64,000 nucleotides of DNA from Nostoc sp. CHAB 5844 (GTDB lineage: Bacteria > Cyanobacteriota > Cyanobacteriia > Cyanobacteriales > Nostocaceae). The stretch is from positions 41,551 through 105,550 of the forward strand of contig NZ_JAIVFW010000021.1 of assembly GCF_020829595.1 (NCBI RefSeq), in the 5' to 3' direction. Below are positions 8,160 to 16,997 of this stretch, piece by piece. Made by a program: the position numbers and the translations under genes. Position 1 is the first letter of the stretch; each line of letters starts with the position of its first letter. The notes beneath the pieces are model-generated. The model worked only from the letters and a program-made list of their open reading frames with translations, was not told the DNA's origin and ran no database searches.

Positions 8160-10730
8160 CTAACGGTTAACTAAAGTAGCGATCGCTCTTACCAATGCGT
8201 CGGGATCGACTGGTTTGGGTATGTGCATTTGAAATCCCGCTGTTAGTGCTTGCTGCTGGTTAATTTCGCCAGCGTAGGCTGTCAGGGCGATCGCGGATAC
8301 ATTACCTCCTTGTTGGGGCGATCGCTTACGTAACTGCCGAATTAGCATATAACCGTCTACTTCGGGCATTCCAATATCACTAATCAAGATATCTGGTAAT
8401 GACTGCGACAGTTCATCGAGGGCTTCGGTGGCGGATGTGACTGCGGTAACATCCACACCATAATCATGCAAAATGAAGCTAATTAAGTCGCGGATATCTG
8501 GTTCGTCATCTACCATTAAAACTTTGATACCTGAAAGATTGGGCGACTCAGACTCACCCGTTAAAGATTCGTGTTCGTCTCGTCTAACTGGTTCATTAAT
8601 TACCAACAACGGTATCCTGACTGTAAAGGTTGCACCATTACCTTCACCGGGGCTGTCTGCCTTGACTGTTCCACGGTGCATTTCTACTATTTGGCGCACA
8701 ATCGCCAGTCCTAAACCCAAGCCGCCAAATTTGCGAGTTGTTGTACCATCAGCTTGCCGAAAGTAATCAAATACATAAGGTAAAAATTCTGGTGTAATGC
8801 CTTTGCCGGTATCGCTAACTTGAATTTGCGCTTGACCATCAACTTCTTTAACTCTAATTTCTACTTGTCCGGCGGCTGGTGTAAACTTGACTGCATTAGA
8901 AAGTAGATTCCACACTACTTGTTGCAAGCGATTTGGATCACCCATGACTTGTCCAATATTGGGATCAAATACAGTGTGAATTTGAATAGATTTCGCTTCT
9001 GCTGCCAAGCGTACTGTTTCTAGTGCTGCTTGCACAACCATCACCAAACTTACCGGACAGACATTTAAGCTTAATTTTCCTTGCAGGATGCGCGAGACAT
9101 CTAATAAATCTTCGATTAATTGGGTTTGTAATTTGGCGTTGCGTTCAATAGTTTCTAAGGCTTGTTTCGTAGTTTTTTCATCAAATTTGCGATTTCGCAG
9201 CAATTTTGCCCAGCCCATAATCGGGTTGAGGGGAGTCCGCAATTCATGGGAGAGAACTGCCAGAAATTCATCTTTGATGCGGTTAGCAATTTCTGCTTCT
9301 TGACGGGCGATGCGTTCTGTTTGTAAGAGTCGATCGCGTTCTTGTTCGGCGCGTTTGCGATCGCTAATATCTAAGACAAACGCCACGCCTCTATCTTGAA
9401 AATCATTTAACAATGCTACGCCTAAAACAATCGCTACTCGCTTACCATTGCGGTGGACATATTCTTTTTCGTAAATCTGCGAAACTCCGGTTGCTTGGAC
9501 TTCTGCCAGAGCGCGATCGTCTAAATGTTGATACTCTGGTGGTGTGAGTTCTCGCCAATTAATTTTACCTAAAACAGCAAACTCATCGCGCGTGTAACCA
9601 GCTAACTGCAAATAAGCATCGTTGGCATCAGTAATAAAACCATTCATTGTCCAAAAAGCTACCCCAACCAAGTTAGACTCAAACAAGCGGCGGAATCGAG
9701 ATTCACTTTCGCGTAATGACTTTTCTACTTTTTTATGGGAGGTAATATCACGAGAGACGACAATTACACCTTCAATGCTTTGGGCGTAATTGCGTAGAGG
9801 AGTCAGAATATATTCGTAGTCACGCACTCCTTCTATGGTGACTAATTGACATTCATCTTTGATTGGTTCTCCAGAAGCCATCACAGCTTGTTGCTGATTT
9901 TCTACTTGTTCGGCAAAACCATTAGGCAAATTCAAGTCTCGCAATGTTTTACCTAGAAGTTCCTGCGGTTTGAAGCCTAGTACAGCAGCGCCACCATGAC
10001 TTATATACCTATGGTGACCTGAGCGATCAAATATATAAATATGATCTACAGAGGTAGCAAGAATGGCATTTAAGAGATTTGCTTGTTCTTGAACTTGGCT
10101 TGTTAGCTGCTTGGTGTTTTCTTCTGTCTGCTTGTGAGCAGTAATATCCATACATACGCCGAACATCCGCGTCGTCTGTCCCTGCTCGTCATAGTAAAAT
10201 TTTCCCTGAGCAAAAATCCAATGTAAACTTTGGTCAGGCCAGATAACACGAAATTCGCCTTTGTAGTCAGTCTTGTTTGTCAAAGCAGCTGTAATCTGTG
10301 TCGTTACAGATTGTCTATCTTCAGGATGCAGACAAGCTAAAAATGCCGCGAAAGTATTGTCAAAGCTACCTGGACGTAAACCAAACATCAGTTCATGACT
10401 TTCCGACCAAATTAATTTATCAGTAAAAATATCCCAGTCCCAAAAACCCAGCCAAGCAGCATCTATTGCCAGTCTCAAAAGTTGTTCACTATCTTGTAGC
10501 GCGACTTCAACTTGTTGTCGTTCGGCTTTTTCTTTTTGGAGTTGTTGTAGGGTCAATGCCATATCTGCTTGACTATGATAATTTTTATCTGCTGCGTTCA
10601 GTTTTGCTTGTAGTTCAATTAGTTCTGCCTCAAGTGCCACTTGCTGAGACTGATATTGAATTTCTAAGTCTTCTAACTCTGCAACACGCTGCCGTAAAGC
10701 TGTTAATTCATCTTGATCATGGTCTAGCAT
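8160..10730 (-). CDS. Multi-PAS hybrid sensor histidine kinase with C-terminal receiver
   Basis: Order of domains from the chosen ATG (10730; 856 residues): N-terminal coiled coil (LTALRQRVAELEDLE); three PAS/PAC sensory units (each ending in a DITxxK- or DISDRK-like tail); HisKA with the H-box LSHELRTPLNPI; HATPase_c with NLLSNAVKFT, DTGKGI and GGLGLGLAI; and a receiver domain with VDDEPD and the phospho-acceptor Asp in ILISDIGMPEVDG. No membrane segment, so a cytoplasmic sensor of unknown signal. An upstream ATG at 10838 would add 36 residues that look non-coding. It stands alone without an adjacent regulator. Confidence 0.88.
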   Translation of the reverse strand: MLDHDQDELTALRQRVAELEDLEIQYQSQQVALEAELIELQAKLNAADKNYHSQADMALTLQQLQKEKAERQQVEVALQDSEQLLRLAIDAAWLGFWDWDIFTDKLIWSESHELMFGLRPGSFDNTFAAFLACLHPEDRQSVTTQITAALTNKTDYKGEFRVIWPDQSLHWIFAQGKFYYDEQGQTTRMFGVCMDITAHKQTEENTKQLTSQVQEQANLLNAILATSVDHIYIFDRSGHHRYISHGGAAVLGFKPQELLGKTLRDLNLPNGFAEQVENQQQAVMASGEPIKDECQLVTIEGVRDYEYILTPLRNYAQSIEGVIVVSRDITSHKKVEKSLRESESRFRRLFESNLVGVAFWTMNGFITDANDAYLQLAGYTRDEFAVLGKINWRELTPPEYQHLDDRALAEVQATGVSQIYEKEYVHRNGKRVAIVLGVALLNDFQDRGVAFVLDISDRKRAEQERDRLLQTERIARQEAEIANRIKDEFLAVLSHELRTPLNPIMGWAKLLRNRKFDEKTTKQALETIERNAKLQTQLIEDLLDVSRILQGKLSLNVCPVSLVMVVQAALETVRLAAEAKSIQIHTVFDPNIGQVMGDPNRLQQVVWNLLSNAVKFTPAAGQVEIRVKEVDGQAQIQVSDTGKGITPEFLPYVFDYFRQADGTTTRKFGGLGLGLAIVRQIVEMHRGTVKADSPGEGNGATFTVRIPLLVINEPVRRDEHESLTGESESPNLSGIKVLMVDDEPDIRDLISFILHDYGVDVTAVTSATEALDELSQSLPDILISDIGMPEVDGYMLIRQLRKRSPQQGGNVSAIALTAYAGEINQQQALTAGFQMHIPKPVDPDALVRAIATLVNR

Positions 10731-11226
10731 TTTGAAAACCACTTGCAATAAATCATCTCCATTGAAACGGCAGAGACCCCATCGTGTGAATGAGTATGAA
10801 TTTTTTTCTGCCAAAATACAATCTCTCACTGGGTACATAAATTATTCTGCCGTAAGATATAGCAGGGGGCAGAGGGCTGGAGGCTGGAGGTAAAACATTA
10901 CTGTTCCTGACCGAAGAGGCAGAGGCGCAGAGGCGCAGAGGCGCAGAGGCGCAGGAAGAACAAAACCCTCTGCCACATGGTTACAAGCCCTCAGATTTAT
11001 CCGTGGAGACAAAGAAAACAATTGTGTCGAGGCACGTAGTGCGAGGCACAAAGCGTCAATTTTGCCAGCCCCTACTTTCAAGTATCGGGTTTCCCCTCTG
11101 CCCCTCTGCTCCCCATCCCCTCTGCCTCTTGTTGACACTCAGGCTCTCAAAATGTCCTAATCTTTAGGCTTTTGGCTATCATATGTACAGCACTTTTTAT
11201 CTAGATGAGGTACACCTGCCTAGCCT
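10731..11226. other. Gene-free stretch with tandem and dispersed repeats
   Basis: It holds an 8-bp tandem repeat AGAGGCGC (partial unit from 10915, four full units 10921-10952). A 25-bp segment near 10885-10910 (GGAGGTAAAACATTACTG...) recurs, slightly diverged, at 8062-8088. An open frame across 10842-11138 is repeat-derived and not believed. No RNA gene was seen. Confidence 0.7.
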
Positions 11227-11940
11227 CTAACCTCTATTCTCTAGTCTCTTTAATTTAATATAAGCCGCACCCATCAATAATCCAACAATCTGCATCCAAT
11301 AAGCTAGGCTTGGTGAATTTGCCCCAACTGGGGGAATGTTTAAACTACCGATACCAGAAAAAATTTGTTGTACGAACCACCAAAATAGATAAAAAGTTGC
11401 TGGTAATTCTAAAGGAATATATATAAGTAATAAAGGTAAAACCGTATAAATTTTTGCGTGGGGAAGCTTCATCACGTATGCGCCTAAAATTCCGGCGATC
11501 GCTCCATTTGCCCCAATCAATGGCACCATTAAATTTGGTTCAGCGATAATTTGCATTACTCCTGTCAAAATGCCAGCAGCTAAATATAATCCCAGATAGC
11601 GTTTATGTCCGAGAAAATTTTCGACAGTTTTTCCAAAAACCCACAAAAATAGTAAATTTCCTAATATTTGGCTAAAACTAGCATGAATAAACAGCCCTAA
11701 AATTAAAGAAAGCGATCGCCACAACACAACAATCCCAGCGGCGGGATTGCCTAAAATTGTGTTTGTAATTGCTGCTGTGATTTCGGCTGGAATCAAACCC
11801 CAAGTATGAACAAAATATCCTAATTGACCACTCAGTTCTAATTGAAGTTCCCAAAGAAATATAGCAATATTAATGCCAATCAACCAATAATTGATGATTG
11901 GTTTGCTACGATGATGCAGGCGATCGCTAATAGGAATCAT
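11227..11940 (-). CDS. Rhomboid-fold membrane protein lacking the catalytic Ser-His dyad (pseudoprotease candidate)
   Basis: A 237-residue protein with about six membrane segments and the rhomboid plan. The L1/TM2 motif is HASFSQILGN (His86, Asn95 kept; the second His is Gln91). The TM4 motif is GANGAIAG (143-150), where active rhomboids have GxSG, so the nucleophile is Asn145. The TM6 segment AYWMQIVGLLMG has Gln217 where the catalytic His is expected. Both dyad residues are therefore missing, and it is probably not a protease but an iRhom/derlin-like membrane chaperone or binding protein (inference). The reading frame is intact. Confidence 0.82.
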   Translation of the reverse strand: MIPISDRLHHRSKPIINYWLIGINIAIFLWELQLELSGQLGYFVHTWGLIPAEITAAITNTILGNPAAGIVVLWRSLSLILGLFIHASFSQILGNLLFLWVFGKTVENFLGHKRYLGLYLAAGILTGVMQIIAEPNLMVPLIGANGAIAGILGAYVMKLPHAKIYTVLPLLLIYIPLELPATFYLFWWFVQQIFSGIGSLNIPPVGANSPSLAYWMQIVGLLMGAAYIKLKRLENRG

Positions 11941-11993
11941 TTGTCAATGGTCATTTGTCAAAAGGCAGGAAACAGAAAGCTAAAGAACAAAAT

Positions 11994-12025
11994 TTCAGAC
12001 TTCAGACTTCAGACTTCAGACTTCA
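11994..12025. repeat. Heptanucleotide tandem repeat (TTCAGAC)x4
   Basis: Four perfect TTCAGAC units at 11994-12021 plus a partial unit end about 25 bases before the start of the Ser/Thr kinase gene, so they lie in its 5' leader or promoter. Confidence 0.9.
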
Positions 12026-12049
12026 TTTGCATTTAGCTAGGCAAACAAA

Positions 12050-14170
12050 ATGTTGGGAAACACACTTGTTGGAAGATACCAAATTATTAGCCACTTGGGA
12101 GGTGGGGGATTTGGGGAAACTTTTGTAGCTTGCGATACTCAGCTACCAGGTTCACCAGAATGTGTTGTTAAAAAACTTAAACCCCAAGCCAATGATGCAG
12201 CAAGTTTAGAGATAGCTAGGCGTTTATTTGATACAGAAGCTCAAGTTCTTTATAAATTAGGTACGCATGATCGCATTCCGCAACTATTAGCCTATTTTGA
12301 AGAGAATGCCGAATTTTATCTCGTACAAGAATTCATCCCTGGTCATGATTTAAGTCAAGAGTTAGTTGCTGGTGAAACTCTCAGTCAAGACCAAGTTATA
12401 TTACTGTTACAAGAAATATTAGAAATTTTAGAATTTGTTCACAAACAAAATGTCATTCACCGTGATGTAAATCCTCGCAATTTACTCAGACGGGATGCGG
12501 ATAACAAATTAATCTTAATAGATTTTGGCGCAGTCAAACAAATCACGACTCAAGTGATTACGCCAGAAGGTCAAACTAAATCTACTGTTGCTATTGGTAC
12601 TCCTGGTTATCTTCCTAGCGAACAAGCGCAAGGTACACCAAAATTTAGCAGTGATATCTATGCTGTGGGGATAATTGCCATCCAAGCTTTGACTGGGATA
12701 TTTCCTGAAGAATTAGAAAAAGATGCCGAAACTAATGAAATCATCTGGGAAAATCAAGTTAAAGTGTCTCCAGATTTGGCTACTGTTTTAAATAAAATGG
12801 TCTGTTACGATTTTCGGCAACGTTACTCCTCAGCAACAGTAGCATTAGAAGCATTAAAAAAAATCAATCAGCCCGATAATAAAACTATTAGTATATCTAC
12901 AGCATTTTCACCCAAAAATATCAGAGTTGGTAAACATAAAAAAGGTTGGCTTAACAAAATAATATTAGCATTTTTTTTAGTAGGCTTCGCTGGGATAGCA
13001 TCTTTATTTATAATTAATAGAATTAATGTAAACAATGCTATAGAATTATCCAAACAAGGAAATACACTTTTTGAATTGCAACGCTATCAAGATGCTTTAT
13101 CTGCCTATAAACAAGCAGTGAATATTAGACCAGATTATGCTCAAGGCTGGAATGGTCAAGGTAAAACATTATTTAAATTAAAGCAATATTCAGCAGCTTT
13201 GACTGCTTATGAAAAAGCCATTCAAATTCAGCCAGATTATGTAGACGCTTGGAGTGGGAGAGGTTTTACCTTACAAAAATTACAACGATATCCAGAAGCG
13301 ATCGCAGCTTTTGATAAAGCTTTACAACTACATGATGATTACCCAGAAGTTTGGAACGCTAAAGGTGAAGTTTTCACCGAGTTAAAGCAATATGACAATG
13401 CAATTAAAGCTTATGAACAAGCCATAGAATTAAAATCAGATTATGTTGATGCTTGGTATAGTAAAGGCTTGGCATGGCAAAATTTAAAACATTACGATGA
13501 GGCGATCGCAGCATACGATAAAGCGTTAGAAATTAAATCTGATTATTATCAAATCTGGTATAATCGCGGTAATGCTCTCGTAAATTTAAATCGCTACGAA
13601 GATGCTTTTAACGCATATGATAAAGCAGTACAATATCAGCCCAGTTATTACCAAGCTTGGTTATCTAGAGGTAACGTTCTCATTACTTTACGACGCTATC
13701 CAGAAGCAATAGAATCATTTAATCAAATAATCAAAAATGATTTTGCTAATTATCAAGCATGGTATAATATTGGTTGGTCACAACATCAACTACAACGCTA
13801 CGAAGACGCAATCACAGCTTATAATAAAGCCGCCAATATTAAACGCAACGATTATCAACTGTGGTACAGCTTAGGAAATTCTCAATACAATTTACAGAAA
13901 TATACAGAGGCGATCGCGTCCTATAATAAAGCAGTACGCTACAAACCAGAACATTACGAAAGCTGGTATAGCCGAGGCAATGCTTTATTAAAATTAAACC
14001 GCTATCAAGATGCGATCGCATCTTATAACCAAGCTATTAAATATAAACCAGATTATCAACAAGCTATAACTGCTCGTAACCAAGCCCAGAGTCAAATACA
14101 AACAGAAAAACCAAAACCAATCATCGTCCCAATTATACCAAATCCTAACCCAAATCCAGATAAACCCTAA
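12050..14170 (+). CDS. Serine/threonine protein kinase with TPR repeats
   Basis: A 706-residue protein. An N-terminal Hanks-type kinase domain (about 10-285) has the glycine loop LGGGGFG (16-22), Lys in VVKKLKP, HRD at 137-139 and DFG at 158-160. The catalytic loop reads HRDVNPRN, with Asn where most Ser/Thr kinases have Lys, so activity may be altered. One membrane segment (about 305-325) is followed by about ten 34-residue TPR units (330-680), then a Pro/Asn tail. It would sense or scaffold partners outside the membrane and phosphorylate proteins inside. Such kinase-TPR fusions are common in filamentous cyanobacteria. Confidence 0.92.
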   Translation: MLGNTLVGRYQIISHLGGGGFGETFVACDTQLPGSPECVVKKLKPQANDAASLEIARRLFDTEAQVLYKLGTHDRIPQLLAYFEENAEFYLVQEFIPGHDLSQELVAGETLSQDQVILLLQEILEILEFVHKQNVIHRDVNPRNLLRRDADNKLILIDFGAVKQITTQVITPEGQTKSTVAIGTPGYLPSEQAQGTPKFSSDIYAVGIIAIQALTGIFPEELEKDAETNEIIWENQVKVSPDLATVLNKMVCYDFRQRYSSATVALEALKKINQPDNKTISISTAFSPKNIRVGKHKKGWLNKIILAFFLVGFAGIASLFIINRINVNNAIELSKQGNTLFELQRYQDALSAYKQAVNIRPDYAQGWNGQGKTLFKLKQYSAALTAYEKAIQIQPDYVDAWSGRGFTLQKLQRYPEAIAAFDKALQLHDDYPEVWNAKGEVFTELKQYDNAIKAYEQAIELKSDYVDAWYSKGLAWQNLKHYDEAIAAYDKALEIKSDYYQIWYNRGNALVNLNRYEDAFNAYDKAVQYQPSYYQAWLSRGNVLITLRRYPEAIESFNQIIKNDFANYQAWYNIGWSQHQLQRYEDAITAYNKAANIKRNDYQLWYSLGNSQYNLQKYTEAIASYNKAVRYKPEHYESWYSRGNALLKLNRYQDAIASYNQAIKYKPDYQQAITARNQAQSQIQTEKPKPIIVPIIPNPNPNPDKP

Positions 14171-14192
14171 TCTTTGTCTCTAGCCTGATTAG

Positions 14193-14654
14193 AATGCAGG
14201 TTCAGAAACTTTGAAAGCAGTGCGCGAATCTGTGGCGTTAATTAGATCAGAACCGCTGCAAAGTCAACTTTTAGAAGCGGCGATCGCAAATCTCACAGAA
14301 GAATTTCATCGTCTCACTGGCATCTTACCAGAAAGCAAGATTAATCTTCCTCCCAACTTGCCCCATGCAATCAACACAACCATTTATCGAATTTTGCAAG
14401 AGGGCTTAACTAATATTTGCAAATATGCCGAGGCAACAGCAGTACAAATTCAAATCCAGCCTACCGATGATAAGTTGGAATTGATGCTTCAAGATAATGG
14501 CAAAGGTTTTCAGGTAAACAGCAGTAAAAAAGGATTTGGACTCCAGGGAATGCAGGAACGAATGGTTGCTTTAGGAGGACAATTAGAAATTGTTAGTCAG
14601 CCAAATACAGGTTGTCGAATTACTGCAAAATTTCCACGAACTGAGAAATTTTAG
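14193..14654 (+). pseudogene. NarX-type histidine kinase, C-terminal remnant
   Basis: The frame opens after a TAG at 14190 and has no good start; TTG at 14211 is the first possible one. It begins inside the dimerisation helix (TLKAVRESVALIRSEPLQ) and runs through the HATPase_c domain (ILQEGLTNICKYAEA, LMLQDNGKGF, GFGLQGMQERMVALGGQLEI). Input and most of the phospho-acceptor domain are missing. The likely partner, a LuxR-type regulator cut down to its HTH, lies at 16734-16922, so a two-component system has probably decayed here (inference). Confidence 0.65.
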
Positions 14655-14926
14655 GGGCTAGAGGCTAGAGGTTAGAGACTAGTAAGGCTGAAATTGTTGT
14701 GGACTGACACGAGTAAAATGATGCATAAAACAGGAGTCAGAATACAGAATACAGAATACTCTACCCATAAAGCGAAAAGTCGAGACAGGGCATTAGTTTT
14801 AAAGGGAGAATATTTTAATTTTTTTCGCCCACCATTCCACTCGCTTTTAACCAATATTCGTCACCCACTCGTACAGAATTCATGCGCTCATTCTGACGAC
14901 TGAGTTCTGAATTCTTCTTATAAATA

Positions 14927-15529
14927 TTAACTATTTTGAACCATCCACACTAAAATTCCAAGAATTTCTTCCACAGGCGGGAGAGGATAATCCATCAAAT
15001 CGATAGTTACAACATTCCCTTCCAACTTCAAAAATCGCCATTGCGTACCATTACTAATCGAACCATAAATAACCGAAATCGGACGATTTCTTGCAGCATT
15101 GAATCTTTGTGCTGCAAACATCTCTGCAATACATTGTCCAAATCCAGTTCTTAAATCTGCTTTTTTTGCTTCTACAATCACAACTACAGGGGCTTCAATT
15201 TCTAGCACTTCAGGCGATTTACTTAACAGGAAATCACACATTCCATTAAGTCCAACTGCCTCATCAACTGTAAAATCTTCTCCTGAAAATAAGCTAATTT
15301 GACGGCTGAATATGCGTCTAACTTCTAATAATACAGGGTAAATAATGCCCTCAGAACGCGCTTTTTCACTAGCAGAAGCAGCCAGTGGTAGACTTTCTTC
15401 AAGATATGCAGTCAGCGTAGCAGATGCTTTTATTGGTTCAGTTGGGGGAATAAATCTTCCACCTTCCTGTGTTTTTAATCCGAATGCTTCTTTAACTTTA
15501 CTGATAGTTGTAAACTGGCTATAAGGCAT
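14927..15529 (-). CDS. PD-(D/E)XK-like hypothetical protein, paralog A
   Basis: A 200-residue soluble protein. GMCDFLLS (near residue 95) and, about 17 residues on, VVVIVEAKKADLRTGFGQCIAEM give a D-x(n)-ExK arrangement typical of the PD-(D/E)XK nuclease fold, in the type I restriction HsdR-N-like style. It shares SEKARSE, the CDF motif, VEAKK and GQCIAxM with the divergently placed gene at 15758-16360, so the two are duplicates. Biological role unknown; a DNA-acting role is only an inference from the fold. Confidence 0.7.
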   Translation of the reverse strand: MPYSQFTTISKVKEAFGLKTQEGGRFIPPTEPIKASATLTAYLEESLPLAASASEKARSEGIIYPVLLEVRRIFSRQISLFSGEDFTVDEAVGLNGMCDFLLSKSPEVLEIEAPVVVIVEAKKADLRTGFGQCIAEMFAAQRFNAARNRPISVIYGSISNGTQWRFLKLEGNVVTIDLMDYPLPPVEEILGILVWMVQNS

Positions 15530-15757
15530 AATTACTAATTTTATTTACAAGTCTAGATTCAGTTTAGCGATTTAAGACTTGTTTTTAGCAGTAGCGATAC
15601 CTACAGTAAGCTACGCTAACGCTCCTCTAGTCCTCTAATCCCACATCATAATTATTGAATATAAGCGATCGCCTAACTTCCTGGCATAACCTACCAACTC
15701 TATAGGTTAAGCTACGCTAGGGCATATATCATAATACAATCAAAGCACTGCAAAACT

Positions 15758-16360
15758 ATGGCTTACAGTGACTTTACCCTAGAAAAGGCTGTGACCAATC
15801 TGGGAATCATCACCCAAGAAGCTGATCTGTTTCCCCAACTTGTACCTCTTCCTATACCTGCTTGGTTGGATGAAACTCTCAAAAAGCGAACCCAATTATT
15901 TTTGATTAGTGAAAAAGCTCGGAGTGAGTTTATTATTGCACCGATTTTACTAGCCTGCCGTGATATCAGCCAAGATAGGTTAGCTATTTTCTCTGGACAA
16001 AGACTTGATGTTGATCCTGCACAAGGTTTGATTGGAGAATGTGATTTTATTCTCGCATTAGCTCCACCTTTACCACCTTTGCGATCGCCAATTATCACAA
16101 TTGTAGAAGCTAAGAAAAATGATGTTGAAGCTGGGTTAGGACAATGTATCGCCCAAATGGTAGCAGCAGATTTATTTAATCGTTCATCTAACCAAGTAGA
16201 AAAGCCTGTGTATGGATGTGTAACAACAGGAGAAGTATGGCAATTTCTTAAACTTTTCCAAAAAATAGCTTTCCTTGATCATCAAAGATATTACTTGGAC
16301 AACGTAGGCGCAATTTTGGCAATTGTGCAGACAATTGTTCAGCAATTCAGTGGTGAATAG
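15758..16360 (+). CDS. PD-(D/E)XK-like hypothetical protein, paralog B
   Basis: A 200-residue protein, clearly homologous over its length to the product of 14927-15529: SEKARSEFIIAPILLACRDIS, GECDFILA, IITIVEAKKNDVEAGLGQCIAQMVAADLFN. The predicted metal site residues (Asp of CDF, Glu and Lys of VEAKK) are kept. The two genes are transcribed away from each other across a 228-bp gap that carries the Nostoc-type motif AGCTACGCT twice. No restriction or methylase gene is adjacent. Function unknown. Confidence 0.7.
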   Translation: MAYSDFTLEKAVTNLGIITQEADLFPQLVPLPIPAWLDETLKKRTQLFLISEKARSEFIIAPILLACRDISQDRLAIFSGQRLDVDPAQGLIGECDFILALAPPLPPLRSPIITIVEAKKNDVEAGLGQCIAQMVAADLFNRSSNQVEKPVYGCVTTGEVWQFLKLFQKIAFLDHQRYYLDNVGAILAIVQTIVQQFSGE

Positions 16361-16733
16361 TTAATTACTGTATTAGACTTCTTGATCTCGTAAATTAGTT
16401 TTATTAACAAGCAATTATTAGCAGATTGAACTGTCTAATTAGGTTTTTCAGTGCTAAGAGCGATCGCTCTCTTTATTATCTTGTTGAGTAAAAGCGATCG
16501 CCCATATTAATCTAAAAAATATCATTTAAAATAGTTTTTTATTTTATAGTTTTTATCTCGGAAAAATTTAAGCAAAACCCAAAATCCAGACTTTATAAGA
16601 GTTATAGCGGTTCCCGACCTAGTGAGGTACGTTTTCAAAGCTACTAACCTTGGTAAACAAGATTTGGGTGTACCTCAGTTGCTTAGGAAACGCTATATAT
16701 TGTCTCATGTATCAACTGGAAAGTGAAACGATA
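16361..16733. other. Gene-free stretch with HIP1 sites and a palindromic repeat
   Basis: It contains two HIP1 octamers near 16460 and 16494, an A/T-rich zone, and the inverted-repeat element at 16604-16696 (own entry). No coding signal was seen. Confidence 0.6.
16604..16696. repeat. MITE-like 93-bp inverted-repeat element
   Basis: Ends ATAGCG/CGCTAT and inner arms TGAGGTAC (16623-16630) and GTACCTCA (16670-16677) are perfect inverted repeats, with a diverged 10-base stretch between them in each arm. The whole could fold into a long hairpin. It sits directly downstream of the LuxR-HTH remnant. Confidence 0.55.
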
Positions 16734-16922
16734 TTAGGCGACAGCAAGCAAAAAAGAATTGGCAAAAATTGCAGCTTGAGTGCGATCGCGGAGATTCAGC
16801 CGAGTCAAAATATGAGTGATATGATTTCTGATCGTACCCTCCGAAAGAAACAGCTTTTGAGCAATTTCTCGATTGCTGAAGCCGCTGGCAATTAACTGCA
16901 AAACTTCTCGCTCTCCATCCAA
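16734..16922 (-). pseudogene. NarL-type response regulator, HTH remnant
   Basis: About 62 residues: [22 protein letters not shown], then [17 protein letters not shown] and [12 protein letters not shown], i.e. a complete LuxR/NarL helix-turn-helix. The receiver domain is missing; the only start is TTG at 16922 and upstream codons do not continue the family. It could be a free-standing HTH, but with a beheaded NarX-type kinase 2 kb away a decayed two-component pair is the simpler reading. Confidence 0.6.
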
Positions 16923-16997
16923 AAATTTTTAGTAGCATTCTATAAAGCGATCGCAAATTATCAGAAAATTGAGAGGGGGGTAAATACAGCTTTTACC

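Noticed and set aside
16650..16895. Plus-strand ORF of 81 codons
   Set aside because: It is antisense to the NarL-type HTH remnant and has no protein-like features of its own.
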